Assembly (NCBI RefSeq): GCF_032854445.1
Contig: NC_088298.1
Span: 2,416,160 to 2,480,159, forward strand
Source: Liolophura sinensis
Taxonomy: Eukaryota; Mollusca; Polyplacophora; Chitonida; Chitonidae
DNA: 64,000 bases
Direction of reading: 5' to 3'
Shown: piece after piece, positions 21,500 to 34,020 of the stretch
How positions within the stretch are numbered: the stretch's first letter is position 1
Layout of the letters: every line of letters starts with the position of its first letter
Program-made: the position numbers and the translations under genes
Notes under the pieces: model-generated
The model's input: the letters and a program-made list of their open reading frames with translations, nothing else
The model's database searches: none
Told to the model about the DNA's origin: nothing

Positions 21500-23430
21500 T
21501 TAATCATAGCCCATCCCATTATAGTAACAGAATCCTTAGCCAGAGGGGAACCTATGTCCTGTTATTTTCCAGGAATAGGTCGTTAACAGAACCTTGACCT
21601 CAGCGTATTTTCAGCCAAAAAATTTGGTTTGATGACTTGGAGTTTTTTTATAAAGACCTTAGTTTTTATTTACTTCCCACATATATCCTGTAATTATTGA
21701 GACATCTGACAACCCGGATGTGCAATGAAAAGCCATTTCCTTGTTCCAAAATCAAAGATAAGGCCAGCACAACAGAGTGATGCTGTCGTTTGTCAGAAGA
21801 GTGATATTGAAGGTAATCAGAACAGATTGACACCTGCCCACCCGCTTGTCTTCATGACGTTTCAAGAAACGCCCTTGCAAACAACACAATCTACGGGTCA
21901 TGATCGGCCTAGATTATCATTGCGGACAGCTCGTACTCATTTCCAACTTACTTACATTATATGGCACAAAGTCTTTGTATGACACGGCCAATTATGATTT
22001 CCTTTATTATTGTAGGATCCCCTACTCAAAAAATACTAACCGATATCAAGTAAATAAGAATTCTTTAGTATATGTTTGTAGTTTTACGGCTTACAAGCAG
22101 TCTTCACGAATGGTTTCTGCTTCAGTAGAGACAAGGGAAGTTTTGTAACAGTTTTTCATTAACACAGCGATGCTAGAGTAATAAGATGCCCAGTACGCTT
22201 TGGGAAATCATGGACAGTTAACCATCCACGATTAAAGAACATGTAACTGTTTGTTTACACTCTAGCTTCGTATTAAATGAATGGGCTTAAATTTCTACAT
22301 CTGATATAGAGACAAAACATCAATCGTAATCGTACCTGAAATATTTTCAGATATCACGGAAATTACATGTACATTCCTTAGGCTACAATTTGCTGCAGTT
22401 TCTAGCTAGATGTACAGGCCATTGAAATTACGTAACGTCACAACCCAAAAAGTCAAAATCTCAAACATTATAAATATAGACGAAAAACAAACGCAGAATA
22501 GGAATCAAGGACCAAAATACATCGGAATACATGCACGTTATATCAAAATTCATGGCCGCCAAGCCAAGACAACCTAGGAAAACAAACTTTAAAATCCTTA
22601 AAAATAACACCCTAGAGAATTTTTCTGGCAAATTTCAAAAAGCTTTTATTTGCACTGTCCAAAAACAATGTTTTTCATATTCCCAGCAAGACCAATAGGC
22701 TTTCAGGTTTAAACTTGGATGCCTAATAAATAAATTTAGGGCTACGACCTATACGCAGGCTTCCACATAAAAGTTGACAACAACCTAAAACCGAAACCAG
22801 AAGTGGCCATAACATTTTGACCAGAAAGCTAACTTAGAACAGATCTTCTTTCCTGACTGAGTTGTTTTCTATTCCCAAACTTAGTTGAGGGTTACCAGGT
22901 GACCAGTTTACCAAGAAAAAACATCCTCAATTCTCATGAAAATAGCATTATTATGCACTTGTTTGAATTGATTGAGTTTTAGGATTTCGCCATAATTTTT
23001 AAATTGGAACTAACGTTTTTCTTTCGGAAAACTGGAAGTAGTGATAAGTTCTAGAACTCGGTAATTACGAAACTTTTTATCTGGTGGGATATTTGTCATA
23101 ACGACAATTATCACACTATAGATTTTATCAAAATAGATTTTAGATTTTAGAAAATTTGTGGGATTTCATAAAACTTTGTGTCTTTGTGTCAGTGAAACAT
23201 TGCGTACTTTTTACCGAACAAATGGCACTTCGACAGACGGCGACAGTTTTGCGGATCTCAATACGAGAGACAAACTAGACGAGCTATCATGGAAATAAAA
23301 CACTGGTGATGTCAGGTAATTTAAGGAACCCGGAGGATTTCCGAGAAGTAATTGATTGTCAAGTACTGTTTCCCTTCTCTCTAGAGAAAACTGTTATTTA
23401 GATTACAGTAGGATACTGTTTGTATCCTTG
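21500..23430. repeat. Old duplicated block, paralogous to 17-18 kb
   Basis: Counterpart of 16990-18020 but longer. The segment 22.0-22.8 kb shows no match that I could see. ORFs are 82-85 codons with no recognised family. Confidence 0.55.
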
Positions 23431-23439
23431 ATAAAAAAA

Positions 23440-23825
23440 CTTTTGTAAATCACACAAGTCTTGTGCAGCTGCGCCTTTAATTACTGTTCAGTGCTTGAGC
23501 TTTAATTTAAGACGTTTCTATGGGGAAGAATAACTGTAGCTCACCTTAATGTAGGTTCTTCTTTGTTGAACAGCAGACCAGCAGGTCGCCAAGATGATTT
23601 TTCTTAATGAGTACAAAACTTTATATATCACCATATGCCACTTTTGTAAATTACGTAAGTCGGGTGCAGCTGCACCCTCAGATACTGTCTGACTTATCCC
23701 ATTAAGCCCTTAATTTAATGTGCTTTCATGAGGACAAACAGTTGTTACTCGCCTAAACGTGGATTCATCTTTATGACACTTAACAGATTAACACGTAAGC
23801 TGTGAAGATGATTTTATAACGCTCC
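23440..23825. repeat. Tandem duplication, ~201-bp unit, two diverged copies
   Basis: CTTTTGTAAATCACACAAGT at 23440 recurs as CTTTTGTAAATTACGTAAGT at 23641. The order of GTGCAGCTGC, TTTAATTTAA, TAACTGTAGCTC/CAGTTGTTACTCGC and AAGATGATTTT is then kept in both. Confidence 0.8.
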
Positions 23826-23829
23826 CCAC

Positions 23830-25485
23830 GACAAACAAGTTTGCCCTGTCTTGCAGGGCCTGACAAGAATCGCATCTTGGTTGACGGCTTGTTTACGAAT
23901 GCCTGTTTCCACGCATAGACTCTTAATACAAATACATAGTGTCGTATCCCTACTCGACACTGCTCACTTGCGTTGTAGCCCAATTTGATAAATCACTTCG
24001 CTGCCGAGCTCAAACATCACACTTTAATAAGCTCATTTGTTGTTTGATTAATTAGGCAATGTTACAGTACATTAAAGGACAGGTTAAAAGCATCAAAGAG
24101 GAAGACTTCATACTGTTCCTCAGGCTATCCCAGGCAGCGCAGAACTCTTCTCCGTTTAACAAAACCTATTCATCATCACGCCGATGAAATTAATTGTGAG
24201 ACTTAAAGTGAAGTTAATTCCACACTTTTAAATTTCTGACATTGGTTGTCAACTAAATCCTTGTGAATAATTCTCCTGCTGAGAAGTGTTGATAGTAAGA
24301 TTCGCTCAGCAATACGTTATAGTAATCAAAATGCGTCCTGCAAGATGGATCCATTTTGCCGAGATCGTCTTTGTCCGATCTGTCTTAAAACTGATTTGCC
24401 TCGGCAAGACATTCTAAAGCTCAAATATCAAAAACTCTGTTCCAAAGCTAACATATCTCCTCAAAGGTTCTAAATCTGACCTATCTTGGGGAGATGTCCA
24501 AATATTTTACCAATAGGTTCTAAACCTGACCTGTGACTAGCCGTTATAAAATGGATCTGCTCGAGGAAGGCGTTTTTAGTTGACCTATTTTTGGCGTGAA
24601 GATTAACGTGATCTGTATGTACCTTGGCCAGACGTTCTATAATTCCATATTACTGGAAGACAACTAATCTTCAACGGACTAACGGACCGCCCAAACGGCG
24701 ACACCTCCACCGGCGAGAACTTTTAGAGAACAAACCCTACGAAAATGAGATACGGAGAACCATACGGATACTGCTACCCTAAACATGAAATGGTAGTATG
24801 TTTTCCACAAAAATAAGCTCTACTTCTCTTCATTCAAAAGATACTGTGCCCCCGGGACATTAAATCATTATTACCGGGACATTAAATCATCATTACCGGG
24901 ACATTAAATCATTATTTTTCTTCGTGCTCGTGAATAGGTGATTGTTTTAAAAGTATTCCGCGCTTAATATTTATCCGCCTCAAGTACCTTGACTTCCCGG
25001 ATGTACCGCGTACCAGACTGCACCATTAATCAAGGTAATCTGTAATATCGACGCCTGCAGAATTTATTCGATAAAAAAGAAGACAATACAGAAATTCACA
25101 GTATAGTTGTATAAAACAACGACGACAAAGCCACATTACAGTATATATAGTAGTAAGAGTGGGCGGAGGGGGGGGGGGGTATATTTCCTTTGGAGCTTGT
25201 GTTTTGGAGGAAATCTGCTTGTCGCAAGAAGGACAGGCCAAACATGAAATGTTAACGACTCTAAGGAAATAGGTAGATTCTATTTAGTGTCCAGATATCT
25301 CATGCTTTTTGATCCACATCTATCACTTAGGTACTTACATTCTTTTGTACCCAAGTCGATATACTAATATACTTTTTCCTTTTCGCATAGCCTAGACTTG
25401 CCTTCATGTATCTCTCACACCAGGTAATCAGGAACGATTCTCTATCTCTTTAACAGATTTTAGGGGGAAACCCCTAAGAGCATAT
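23830..25485. other. Unassigned, with a 22-bp triple repeat
   Basis: CGGGACATTAAATCATTATT repeats three times at about 24854-24915. Flanking sequence (TTCTTCGTGCTCGTGAAT) resembles 28.35-28.5 kb, suggesting another old duplication. A poly-G run lies at about 25170. No gene. Confidence 0.5.
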
Positions 25486-25489
25486 CTGA

Positions 25490-25562
25490 CAGCACTCAAG
25501 AATATTTTTCTTATACGACAGTGGGGTTATGGTGGGTGGAAATCGGGAAAAAACCCGGGCAT
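25490..25562 (-). mobile_element. SINE-A fragment, diverged
   Basis: CACTCAAGAATATTTTTCTT, ATACGACAGTGG and GGTGGGTGGAAATCGGG match the 3' body of SINE-A on the minus strand. Both ends are missing. Confidence 0.7.
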
Positions 25563-26119
25563 ATTTCTTGTAGACTGTTATCTTAAGACAAAATAAGTTT
25601 ACTGTGGTTATCAGAACTATTTAAAGCCACCAAGTATCGTCATGGTTAACGACCTGAGATGCTTATCGTAGTCACCTATCTTATAAATTTGAAACTGTAT
25701 TTTGCGAGAAAACACTGCACTTCAAACAACAACGATTTAACCAGTGGTCATGGTGAATTTTGCTGAATTAGTTTAGGTTAAAGTACATACTTGACAGATA
25801 AAGATCGGTGGATTACCCCACGCGCTTTCATTTCTACCACACATAAAACGTCACCATCCAACATTCAATCCAAACACCAATCAAATATACTAAGAAATTA
25901 AATAAATACACTAAGGCAAAGAAAATTGTTACCAGGTTTTTTGTTTTTCATGCCTTTTTTTTCATACAATTTGCTAATACAGGTCATTATTCCTTTTTAA
26001 TCTAATTTATTAGAACTGTTCACCTGAACACACTTGTTTTGCCTTGGGTTGCAGAAAACAAGGCTGGTTTCGACTGGTATCTGCCAATATCACATCACTG
26101 CAGCAAGTCACAGGCTCAA

Positions 26120-26460
26120 AATTCCTTCTAATTTTGGATAATAACTCTTGATAAAATAAAACTGGTGTTAGTTTAATTTAAACAGTAACAAATAGAGCAC
26201 ACAAGAGTCCTAAAAATGGCATATCGGTAACACCATCTGGTTAGAAATGGCTTTTTGGCTCCTAAGGATAAACCAATGTGTGCTAGAAAATGTTATCACC
26301 CGGTCGCTGAAAGCTTTCAACAGAAGCAATCCGGATTTCTTCGGTTTCAGGAGACGCGGAGGATCCAAACGGCCTTTACATCTCAGGAACTCTTCGTGTC
26401 CAGGAATGTTAACAGGCTCTGTATCCACAAATATACGGTTTACTGATGCACTGTTCCTAA
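26120..26460 (+). repeat. Interspersed repeat F, diverged copy
   Basis: Shares the order TAACACCATCTGGT, GGCTTTTTGGCTCCTAAGGA, TAAACCAATG, CTGAAAGCTTTCAACAGAAG and AGGAATGTTAACAGGCTCTG with copies at 33.66, 34.84 and 44.73 kb. No coding function, no terminal repeats recognised. Overlapping short ORFs are by-products. Confidence 0.55.
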
Positions 26461-27083
26461 CGGTAATCACTAGCTCACAAAAACAGCTTACACATGCAAA
26501 AACAGATATTACTACACATGCCCAAGTGCTATACCTGTTCAGGGCAAAGAAGACACTAACGTGAAGTAGATATCAGGTGAAAACCTATTAAAAACTGTCC
26601 ACAAAAATTGTATGAATTTCGTTCAACCCAGGAAAATGCATTTGGAACTTTGGATTCTACGATTACCTTTTTCTGACCATAATCCGACCATTGGCCTCAC
26701 ATCATGTTTTTGCCAGTTAACACACATGCAACGCTTGGATTTAGATCTTTGAATGCATTCGCTGAATGGACCGTGAAACGAACTATTTCCAGGATAAAAT
26801 ATGGATCTGACGTCACTGATACCCTCAGGATCACCAGAGGTCATCATATAATCTGATGTTTTAAAACTATTTTAATTGGCTGGAAAAATTCGAAAAAGAC
26901 ACATCGAACTATTTTCCAAGACAGTGTTTAATGGTCTTTCCTCTGCTATATATTTCATTTTAGAGTTTTATTTGCCTTTCAGTGGGGTGATGGGTTAGAC
27001 GACATTGTAAATAAATCATCTCCAGAAATACGTCATTGTCATTGAATATCTATGGTTGTATATTTATCGAGCTCGGATCCAAG

Positions 27084-27086
<3 letters not shown>

Positions 27087-27168
<82 letters not shown>
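27087..27168. repeat. (TA)n microsatellite
   Basis: 82 bp of uninterrupted alternating TA. The four short Ile/Tyr-rich ORFs crossing it are artefacts. Confidence 0.99.
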
Positions 27169-27170
<2 letters not shown>

Positions 27171-27273
27171 ACAAGAAAACGGAGACATTCCATACATTCC
27201 ACATTCCACCGAATGATTACATATCGAATACACATGTACATATAATGACTTTTACATGCGTCGAACGCGAGTA

Positions 27274-27332
27274 TAGCCATCTGATGTAAATGTAAATCTC
27301 TGATGTAAATGTAAACCTGTGATGTAAATGCT
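27274..27332. repeat. ~22-bp tandem repeat, three copies
   Basis: CTGATGTAAATGTAAATCTC and two close copies. Adjacent to the TA microsatellite. Confidence 0.75.
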
Positions 27333-27817
27333 CGCATCTTTTCCAGTCTAAATCAGTAACAGATGATAATACTTTGGACTTCAAAACACGGAGCAGTTTA
27401 CCGAGCTAACATACATACCTAGTCTACACCAAATGGAAATCGATATTCTAGGATTCGATTTTCGGGTTAAGTTATGAAAAGGGTGGGTTTTGTTTGAGCA
27501 TGTTGTTTTCCGGCAGACGAGTGCCACTTGCAAGTAGGAGAATCATAAGCTGTGAATGTAACCCTGAGGTTGAATATATTTAGTTCCAACATCCCACTTT
27601 CCCCGGCCCTTCAATCCTTTTTAAAAGATACAAATCTGTTTTGTTTTCTTCTGATGAGTTGATTGCTTCCCCCGATACCACAATACCCCTCTCTCAATTA
27701 CTAAATGTTAGATTTGTTCTTTTTGCAGACTTTCTTGCCATTACATAAAAAAATCATCGCGTTAGTAGCGAAGTGAAATTCAAAACTAACCACACCAGCC
27801 AGAATTGTAAACATTCT

Positions 27818-27985
27818 ATCGCCAAGGTCAATCGCGGCTACGTTGCCAATAAGCCAAGGTCAATCGCGGTTACGTTTCCCACAAGCCAAGGTGAATCGCG
27901 GCTACGCTGCCAACAAGCCAAGCTGAATCGAGGCTACGTTGCCCACAAACCTAGGGGAATCGTGGCTACGTTGCCCACAAACGGC
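27818..27985. repeat. 32-bp minisatellite, five copies
   Basis: Unit CAAGCCAAGGTCAATCGCGG, then CTACGTTGCCCA. The ATCG core recurs every 32 bp (27831, 27863, 27895, 27927, 27959). The period is not a multiple of three, so the 83-codon ORF over it is not a repeat protein. Confidence 0.9.
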
Positions 27986-28019
27986 AGAGGTTTAAACATC
28001 CTTGGTGAAATAAATAAAA

Positions 28020-31000
28020 CTTAGTAAAGGCTTCTCAGCTACATGTTTCTTCGTTTAATCTTGTTCTCGCCACGATATGGCTGAAATATTGCGAACATGA
28101 CATCAAGCCACCATCTTTCGTTCACTCTATCCTTCAATCAGAATTTCTACAAATCTAGGTGACGTTAGAGATATTTGTATCGCAATCGATAACTATATTT
28201 GACGCTACTCTTGAAAAGAGGCACACGACCTACATTCAAAAACAACGTTGAACAAAATCCACCAAAGAAAAAAGAAAGTATATAAAAAAAACTAAGTAAC
28301 AACGAAGGAGATTGGCTGAAGTACTGCGACTGTAGATATGAAAAGTTTAAATACTCTCACCAAGGAACAAGTTCTATTTCTGTTCATTCATAACAAACTT
28401 TACCCTCGACACATTAGATTTGTCTTCTTCGTGTTCGTGAATCTTAAGACGTTCTTATTCCACAAATGCTATGCAAGTTATTCTGACTGAGCTGGAACCG
28501 GCGAGTGTGCTAAAACAGTCCACGGGATCGGCTTGTACACCCACGGACCGGTATTAATGTTCGTCAACACGAGGTATAACTCTCCTGGGGGTGGGGAAGT
28601 GAGGATAGGAGAAGTATGAAGATTGGGGATGGGGGAGATACATTATCAATATAGCGTATGCAGAACTATATGATCGTCATCGAACCTCTCCAGGCTGTAT
28701 ATTTATCATACGCACGAACACTGACGCCTCGGCCTCCAGGATGGTTTGCAGAAAGCAAATTCTGCCTATATATCATCGGTAAAGTTAACGCCTGCATGGA
28801 GCTATTGGACAAAATGAGACCAAATAAGAGATAAGATATTTGTTACTGATACATCATTAGGCTCAGTCCAAGAGAACTGCACTCAGAGGAAAGATGTTGA
28901 ACGAGTTTCTGAATCTCTGTGTGAATTAAGGAGTGGAAGGAATTTATGAATCTCTGTGTGAATTAACGTATATCTTATCAACTAGATAATACTGCTTCTG
29001 GATTTGTAAGAACTGCAGTAGATATAGCTGCAGAGTGGGCTAAGTCTTATCGAGCTACACATGTGTTGTGAGAGCTGCAGAGAGAAACAGCCCGAAAAGT
29101 ATCGGACTGACGGTAAAGAACATTTACTCCTGCTCACAGGTGCGTTAAATCTGCCTTACCATAAATCGACGTCAGCTGTGTGGTCTTTATAACTATTCTG
29201 TTGCGAGACCACAAACCGAATGGGTCCATGGCAATCACGTCTGTTCATGAAAAATAATCACATTTTCCGAGCCTATATCATAGAAGTTGGTGAGTCATCG
29301 AGATGGCGGCCACACTAGGGTAGACCACAAAAATGTCCTCTTTTGTCAATTTGTGTTATTCCCATTGATTAGTTTTAGTTTGGTCAATCGAGGAGCAGGT
29401 CAGTTAATTTGTAGGAACATGCGGGTGACGTCAATTTATGCCAGGGAAGACTTAATACGCTTGCAAACAGCGGTAAATGTTAAATACTATATCAGTTCGA
29501 ACTCAAAGCGGCGGAAGACGTTGTTAAATAAAATTATTTTCACCCTCGGCTGCTCATGTGTCTATAAAGCGATGCCCTCAATTATGACGACTGAACAAAT
29601 GTCCCGTGACGTCTATGGCCAACACAGAGTAACTCTCCCTGGTAGGCTTTATCCGATAGCTAGTCTTCCAAAGACATTTTCTACGCAAACTTACACAAGC
29701 TCCTATAAAATTTGTTTTCTTGCCATCGATTCTCCACTGAACCAGGCTTAGCACACAGTCACTCCAATACTTACTGAACGTTTGGTACAAACTCTGCTGT
29801 GAATGACAGGCATTTGTCTCCCCAAATACCAATAGGATGTAACTCAAAGATTTCATTTCCTTGGAAGCAGGTGTTTTCGGAGAGGACTGTATACCGCAAA
29901 AGGGTTAATCATGAATTGTAAACGAAACCCAAAGGAATCGGTGGACTATATGTTTAGTCTTCAGACGGTGATGATTTTGGAACGTATCCAGACATAAGTC
30001 TCTGTGAAATCGACTCAGAGATAAAGATCTGTTTTCCTGATGTGTCCACTGTGCTCCTCGATTCCAGACTACCTGTTTAGAATTCTCCTACAAGGGAGTT
30101 GCAGGGGAATGTTGCAAACACTGGTCTGTGCATTTAGTACCGAACTTTTTCCTAAATACTTATCTAATTAAAACAATGATTTTAGAAGAAACACCGAAGA
30201 GCATGTTTAATAGAATCCGATTTAAGGGGCTGTAAACAGCCATCAACAAATTCCTTGGATATAGAGTGAGTGAGTGCTTGGGGTTTAACGTCCTTGGATA
30301 CAGGCAAACTAGACAGAGATGGTAAAACACATCGGCATTCCCTGATTGCATCTTTGCCGCCGTCACAGATGTTGTTTTGTTTTTAAACATTGTTTCAGTC
30401 CTAAAAGGAACATGTCCATGTGCAACAGAGCTTCATCACTAACTTGAGGCCAAAGACGTACGTCTTGGTCAGCCGTGAACATTGTGTGCAAGAAAAAAAC
30501 ACACTGTAAATATTAGCCATTTCGGTCTCAAAGATTAAACTACATGTACTTGACAAATGAACATATAAGATAAACAAATAAATAAAAACGAATAAACAAA
30601 TAAATTTATCATGTAGCCAAAAATGTGGTCCAGTGAAATCAGTTGCATCGGACCACGTGCCAGGTCTGTGCTTGAGGCGATATTGGATCCCGGAGAGCCG
30701 GGATTTTGAGCATATTAATTGTACGGCAGCACAATGGACATAACTTTATAAGTGAAAAATATTTACAAGCGCTGCAGTGTTTATCTCTTGCTTCTTGTGA
30801 ATATTGACGAGGAGATGCTGACGGAGGAATAAATTTCAGTATTTATTGATTATATATCCTACAAAAATACTACAAAGTGAAGATAAAAAAGAACGTAGAA
30901 ATATTTAAACGCTCGATACAGAGTGCATCGCTCGACGAGAGCAGGGAGATCGAAAAACGTCCTCCGGGCCAGCTAAATCTGTACATATATCTTCAATCAT

Positions 31001-31464
31001 TGTTTTTTGGACTGGTTTGGAAATTGTTTGGACAGTTTGAGCCAAATAATGGATAGGTCTGCGGTGTATCGTCCAGCACGGGTTTTCAATACAACATGGG
31101 CTTGCACACTAATACTACATGATGTACAAAGCACTTAATTAACAATAACCTAATAATATGTTACTGAACTGAAAGACCTTCGTTGCAGCAAAATAGTGTG
31201 TCACCATATTCTATGTTTAATAAGAGTAGACTTTCAGTTTTTCCCATCTTCAAAAGTCGATTGTTACACCTTTTAATTCCCTTTTTCGATTTCATTGCAA
31301 GTGTTCATTAAAACACATTTGGTACACCAAGACATTATATACAATATATATTTCTAAACGCTTTTAACGCAAGATGCAACCATTGATCTCACTGGTAGCC
31401 ATCTTTTCTTGACCGCTTCATGGAATTTAACTGATATTAAAATTTTTGGACTGGGTTTAGAGTA
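28020..31464. other. Mostly unassigned, one 154-codon ORF and small repeats
   Basis: A short SINE-B tail (GTGAGTGAGTGCTTGGGGTT, then TAACGTC) sits at about 30266-30292 on the minus strand. GAATCTCTGTGTGAATTAA is repeated at about 28911 and 28947. A/T-rich AATA runs lie at 30565-30605. No recognised gene. Confidence 0.45.
29287..29751 (+). CDS. Unassigned 154-codon ORF, coding status doubtful
   Basis: Uninterrupted frame with a basic middle section (VNVKYYISSNSKRRKTLLNK) preceded by IYAREDLIRLQ. The Tyr-x-Arg-x-x-Leu spacing is loosely like leader peptides of some retroelement proteins, but I cannot name a family. No splice signals, domain or membrane segment is convincing. A chance ORF is the default reading. 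Confidence 0.15.
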   Translation: MVSHRDGGHTRVDHKNVLFCQFVLFPLISFSLVNRGAGQLICRNMRVTSIYAREDLIRLQTAVNVKYYISSNSKRRKTLLNKIIFTLGCSCVYKAMPSIMTTEQMSRDVYGQHRVTLPGRLYPIASLPKTFSTQTYTSSYKICFLAIDSPLNQA

Positions 31465-31567
31465 AGGAGTGCGGGCAGGGCATAGCCTATAACGGTAGAG
31501 GAGTGCGGGCAGGGCATAGCCTATAACGGTAGAGGAGTGCGGGCAGCGCATAGCCTATAACGGTATA
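31465..31567. repeat. 34-bp tandem repeat, three copies
   Basis: GAGTGCGGGCAGGGCATAGC, then CTATAACGGTAGAG. The period is exactly 34 bp (31471, 31505, 31539). It lies about 45 bp upstream of the large satellite. Confidence 0.92.
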
Positions 31568-31610
31568 AAACAGCAGCATTTGCTCTAAGATGCTGTTTTG
31601 AGAATATAGT

Positions 31611-33500
31611 CGGTTGAGTTTAGCAGAATGTCTTTTGTCTGAGTGATGCCAAAATGTATTGTATTATTGCTCTGTTGAGTTTAACAGAATGTCTTTTGTC
31701 TGAGTGATGCCAGAATGTATTGTATTATTGCTCTGTTGAGTTTAGCAGAATGTCTTTTGTCTGAGTGATGCCAGAATGTATTCTATTATTGCTCTGTTGA
31801 GTTTAACAGAATGTCTTTTGTCTGAGTGATGCCAGAATGTATTCTATTATTGCTCTGTTGAGTTTAACAGAATGTCTTTTGTCTGAGTGATGCCAGAATG
31901 TATTCTATTATTGCTCTGTTGAGTTTAACAGAATGTCTTTTGTCTGAGTGATGCCAGAATGTATTCTATTATTGCTCTGTTGAGTTTAGCAGAATGTCTT
32001 TTATCTGAGTGATGCCAGAATGTATTGTATTATTGCTCTGTTGAGTTTAACAGAATGTCTTTTGTCTGAGTGATGCCAGAATGTATTGTATTATTGCTCT
32101 GTTGAGTTTAACAGAATGTCTTTTATCTGAGTGATTCGAGAATGTATTCTATTATTGCTCTGTTGAGTTTAGCAGAATGTCTTTTGTCTGAGTGATGCCA
32201 GAATGTATTGTATTATTGCCCTGTTGAGTTTAACAGAATGTCTTTTATCTGAGTGATGCCAGAATGTATTCTATTATTGCTCTGTTGAGTTTAGCAGAAT
32301 GTCTTTTGTCTGAGTGATGCCAGAATGTAGTGTATTATTGCTCTGTTGAGTTTAACAGAATGTCTTTTGTCTGAGTGATGCCAGAATGTATTGTATTATT
32401 GCTCTGTTGAGATTAACAGAATGTCTTTTATCTGAGTGATTCGAGAATGTATTCTATTATTGCTCTGTTGAGTTTAGCAGAATGTCTTTTGTCTGAGTGA
32501 TGCCAGAATGTATTGTATTATTGCCCTGTTGAGTTTAACAGAATGTCTTTTATCTGAGTGATGCCAGAATGTATTCTATTATTGCTCTGTTGAGTTTAGC
32601 AGAATGTCTTTTGTCTGAGTGATGCCAGAATGTATTCTATTATTGGTCTGTTGAGTTTAGCAGAATGTCTTTTGTCTGAGTGATGCCAGAATGTATTCTA
32701 TTATTGCTCTGTTGAGTTTAGCAGAATGGCTTTGTCTGAGTGATGCCAGAATGTATTGTATTATTGCTCTGTTGAGTTTAGCAGAATGTCTTTTGTCTGA
32801 GTGATGCCAGAATGTATTCTATTATTGCTCTGTTGAGTTTAGCAGAATGTCTTTTGTCTGAGTGATGCCAGAATGTATTGTATTATTGCTCTGTTGAGTT
32901 TAGCAGAATGTCTTTTGTCTGAGTGATGCCAGAATGTATTCTATTATTGCTCTGTTGAGTTTAGCAGAATGTCTTTTATCTGAGTGATGCCAGAATGTAT
33001 TGTATTATTGCTCTGTTGAGTTTAGCAGAATGTCTTTTGTCTGAGTGATGCCAGAATGTATTGTATTATTGCTCTGTTGAGTTTAGCAGAATGTCTTTTG
33101 TCTGAGTGATGCCAGAATGTATTGTATTATTGCTCTGTTGAGTTTAGCAGAATGTCTTTTGTCTGAGTGATGCCAGAATGTATTCTATTATTGCTCTGTT
33201 GAGTTTAGCAGAATGTCTTTTATCTGAGTGATGCCAGAATGTATTGTATTATTGCTCTGTTGAGTTTAACAGAATGTCTTTTATCTGAGTGATGCCAGAA
33301 TGTATTCTATTATTGCTCTGTTGAGTTTAGCAGAATGTCTTTTGTCTGAGTGATGCCAGAATGTATTGTATTATTGCTCTGTTGAGTTTAGCAGAATGTC
33401 TTTTGTCTGAGTGATGCCAGAATGTATTGTATTATTGCTCTGTTGAGTTTAGCAGAATGGCTTTGTCTGAGTGATGCCAGAATGTATTCTATTATTGCAG
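31611..33500. repeat. 61-bp satellite array, ~31 monomers
   Basis: Monomer: CTGTTGAGTTTARCAGAATG, then TCTTTTGTCTGAGTGATGCC, then AGAATGTATTSTATTATTG. The period is 61 bp, with two 60-bp variants (GAATGGCTTTG at about 32725 and 33455, 731 bp apart, equal to 12 monomers minus one base). A five-monomer higher-order block repeats at 305 bp, seen as GTGATTCGAG at 32131 and 32436. The segment CAGAATGTCTTTTGTCTGAG followed by TGATGCCAGAATG matches the inverted terminal repeat of MITE M1 at 175-443. The downstream flank (ATTGCAGTAGATTAATGTGA) matches the next inward part of that MITE. Confidence 0.97.
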
Positions 33501-33654
33501 TAGATTAATGTGATAAATAAGACACATATATGCTATCAGTTAAAGACGCTAGCGTATAATCTACATAACATTTGGGCCATTTAGGCATTATTTTAGGTAT
33601 TAGGCTAATACCCTTGAGTAAAGCCTGACAGTATCAAATTAAACTGCAAAGCTG

Positions 33655-34020
33655 AATGGTTATTATATTCTGAACAACAGCTCATGATACAAGCAAACTG
33701 TTGTTTTCTTTATTAGAATAAAAATTACAGAGCACGAAAAACATCTTAATTATACCACATTTGTAACACGATCTGGTGGTTTATTGGTTTTTTGTCTCGT
33801 AAAAATAAACCACTGGAGGCCAGTAAATTATGTCATCACATGAACAGACGTTAAAAGCTTTCATCAGAAGCAAGCGCTATTACTTCTGTTTCGTGAGCCT
33901 GGAAACTGGCGTCACGAATATTAGATATCTGTGTGTCTTTATGTCTAGGAATTTCAACACGCTGTTTATCCGCAAGTGCTATCTTGATATTCCCTACCCA
34001 GCGGTTTACAGAATGTAACG
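33655..34020 (+). repeat. Interspersed repeat F copy
   Basis: GAGCACGAAAAACATCTTAA, TCTCGTAAAAATAAACCACT and CGGTTTACAGAATGTA match the copy at 34840-35395 and, more weakly, 26.1 and 44.7 kb. Confidence 0.75.

Noticed and set aside
27039-27337. Four overlapping Ile/Tyr-repeat ORFs
   Set aside because: They only translate the (TA)n microsatellite, and the same applies to 49568-49780.
31611-33500. CRISPR-like array
   Set aside because: The monomers are contiguous 61-bp satellite units without unique spacers, in a eukaryotic context.
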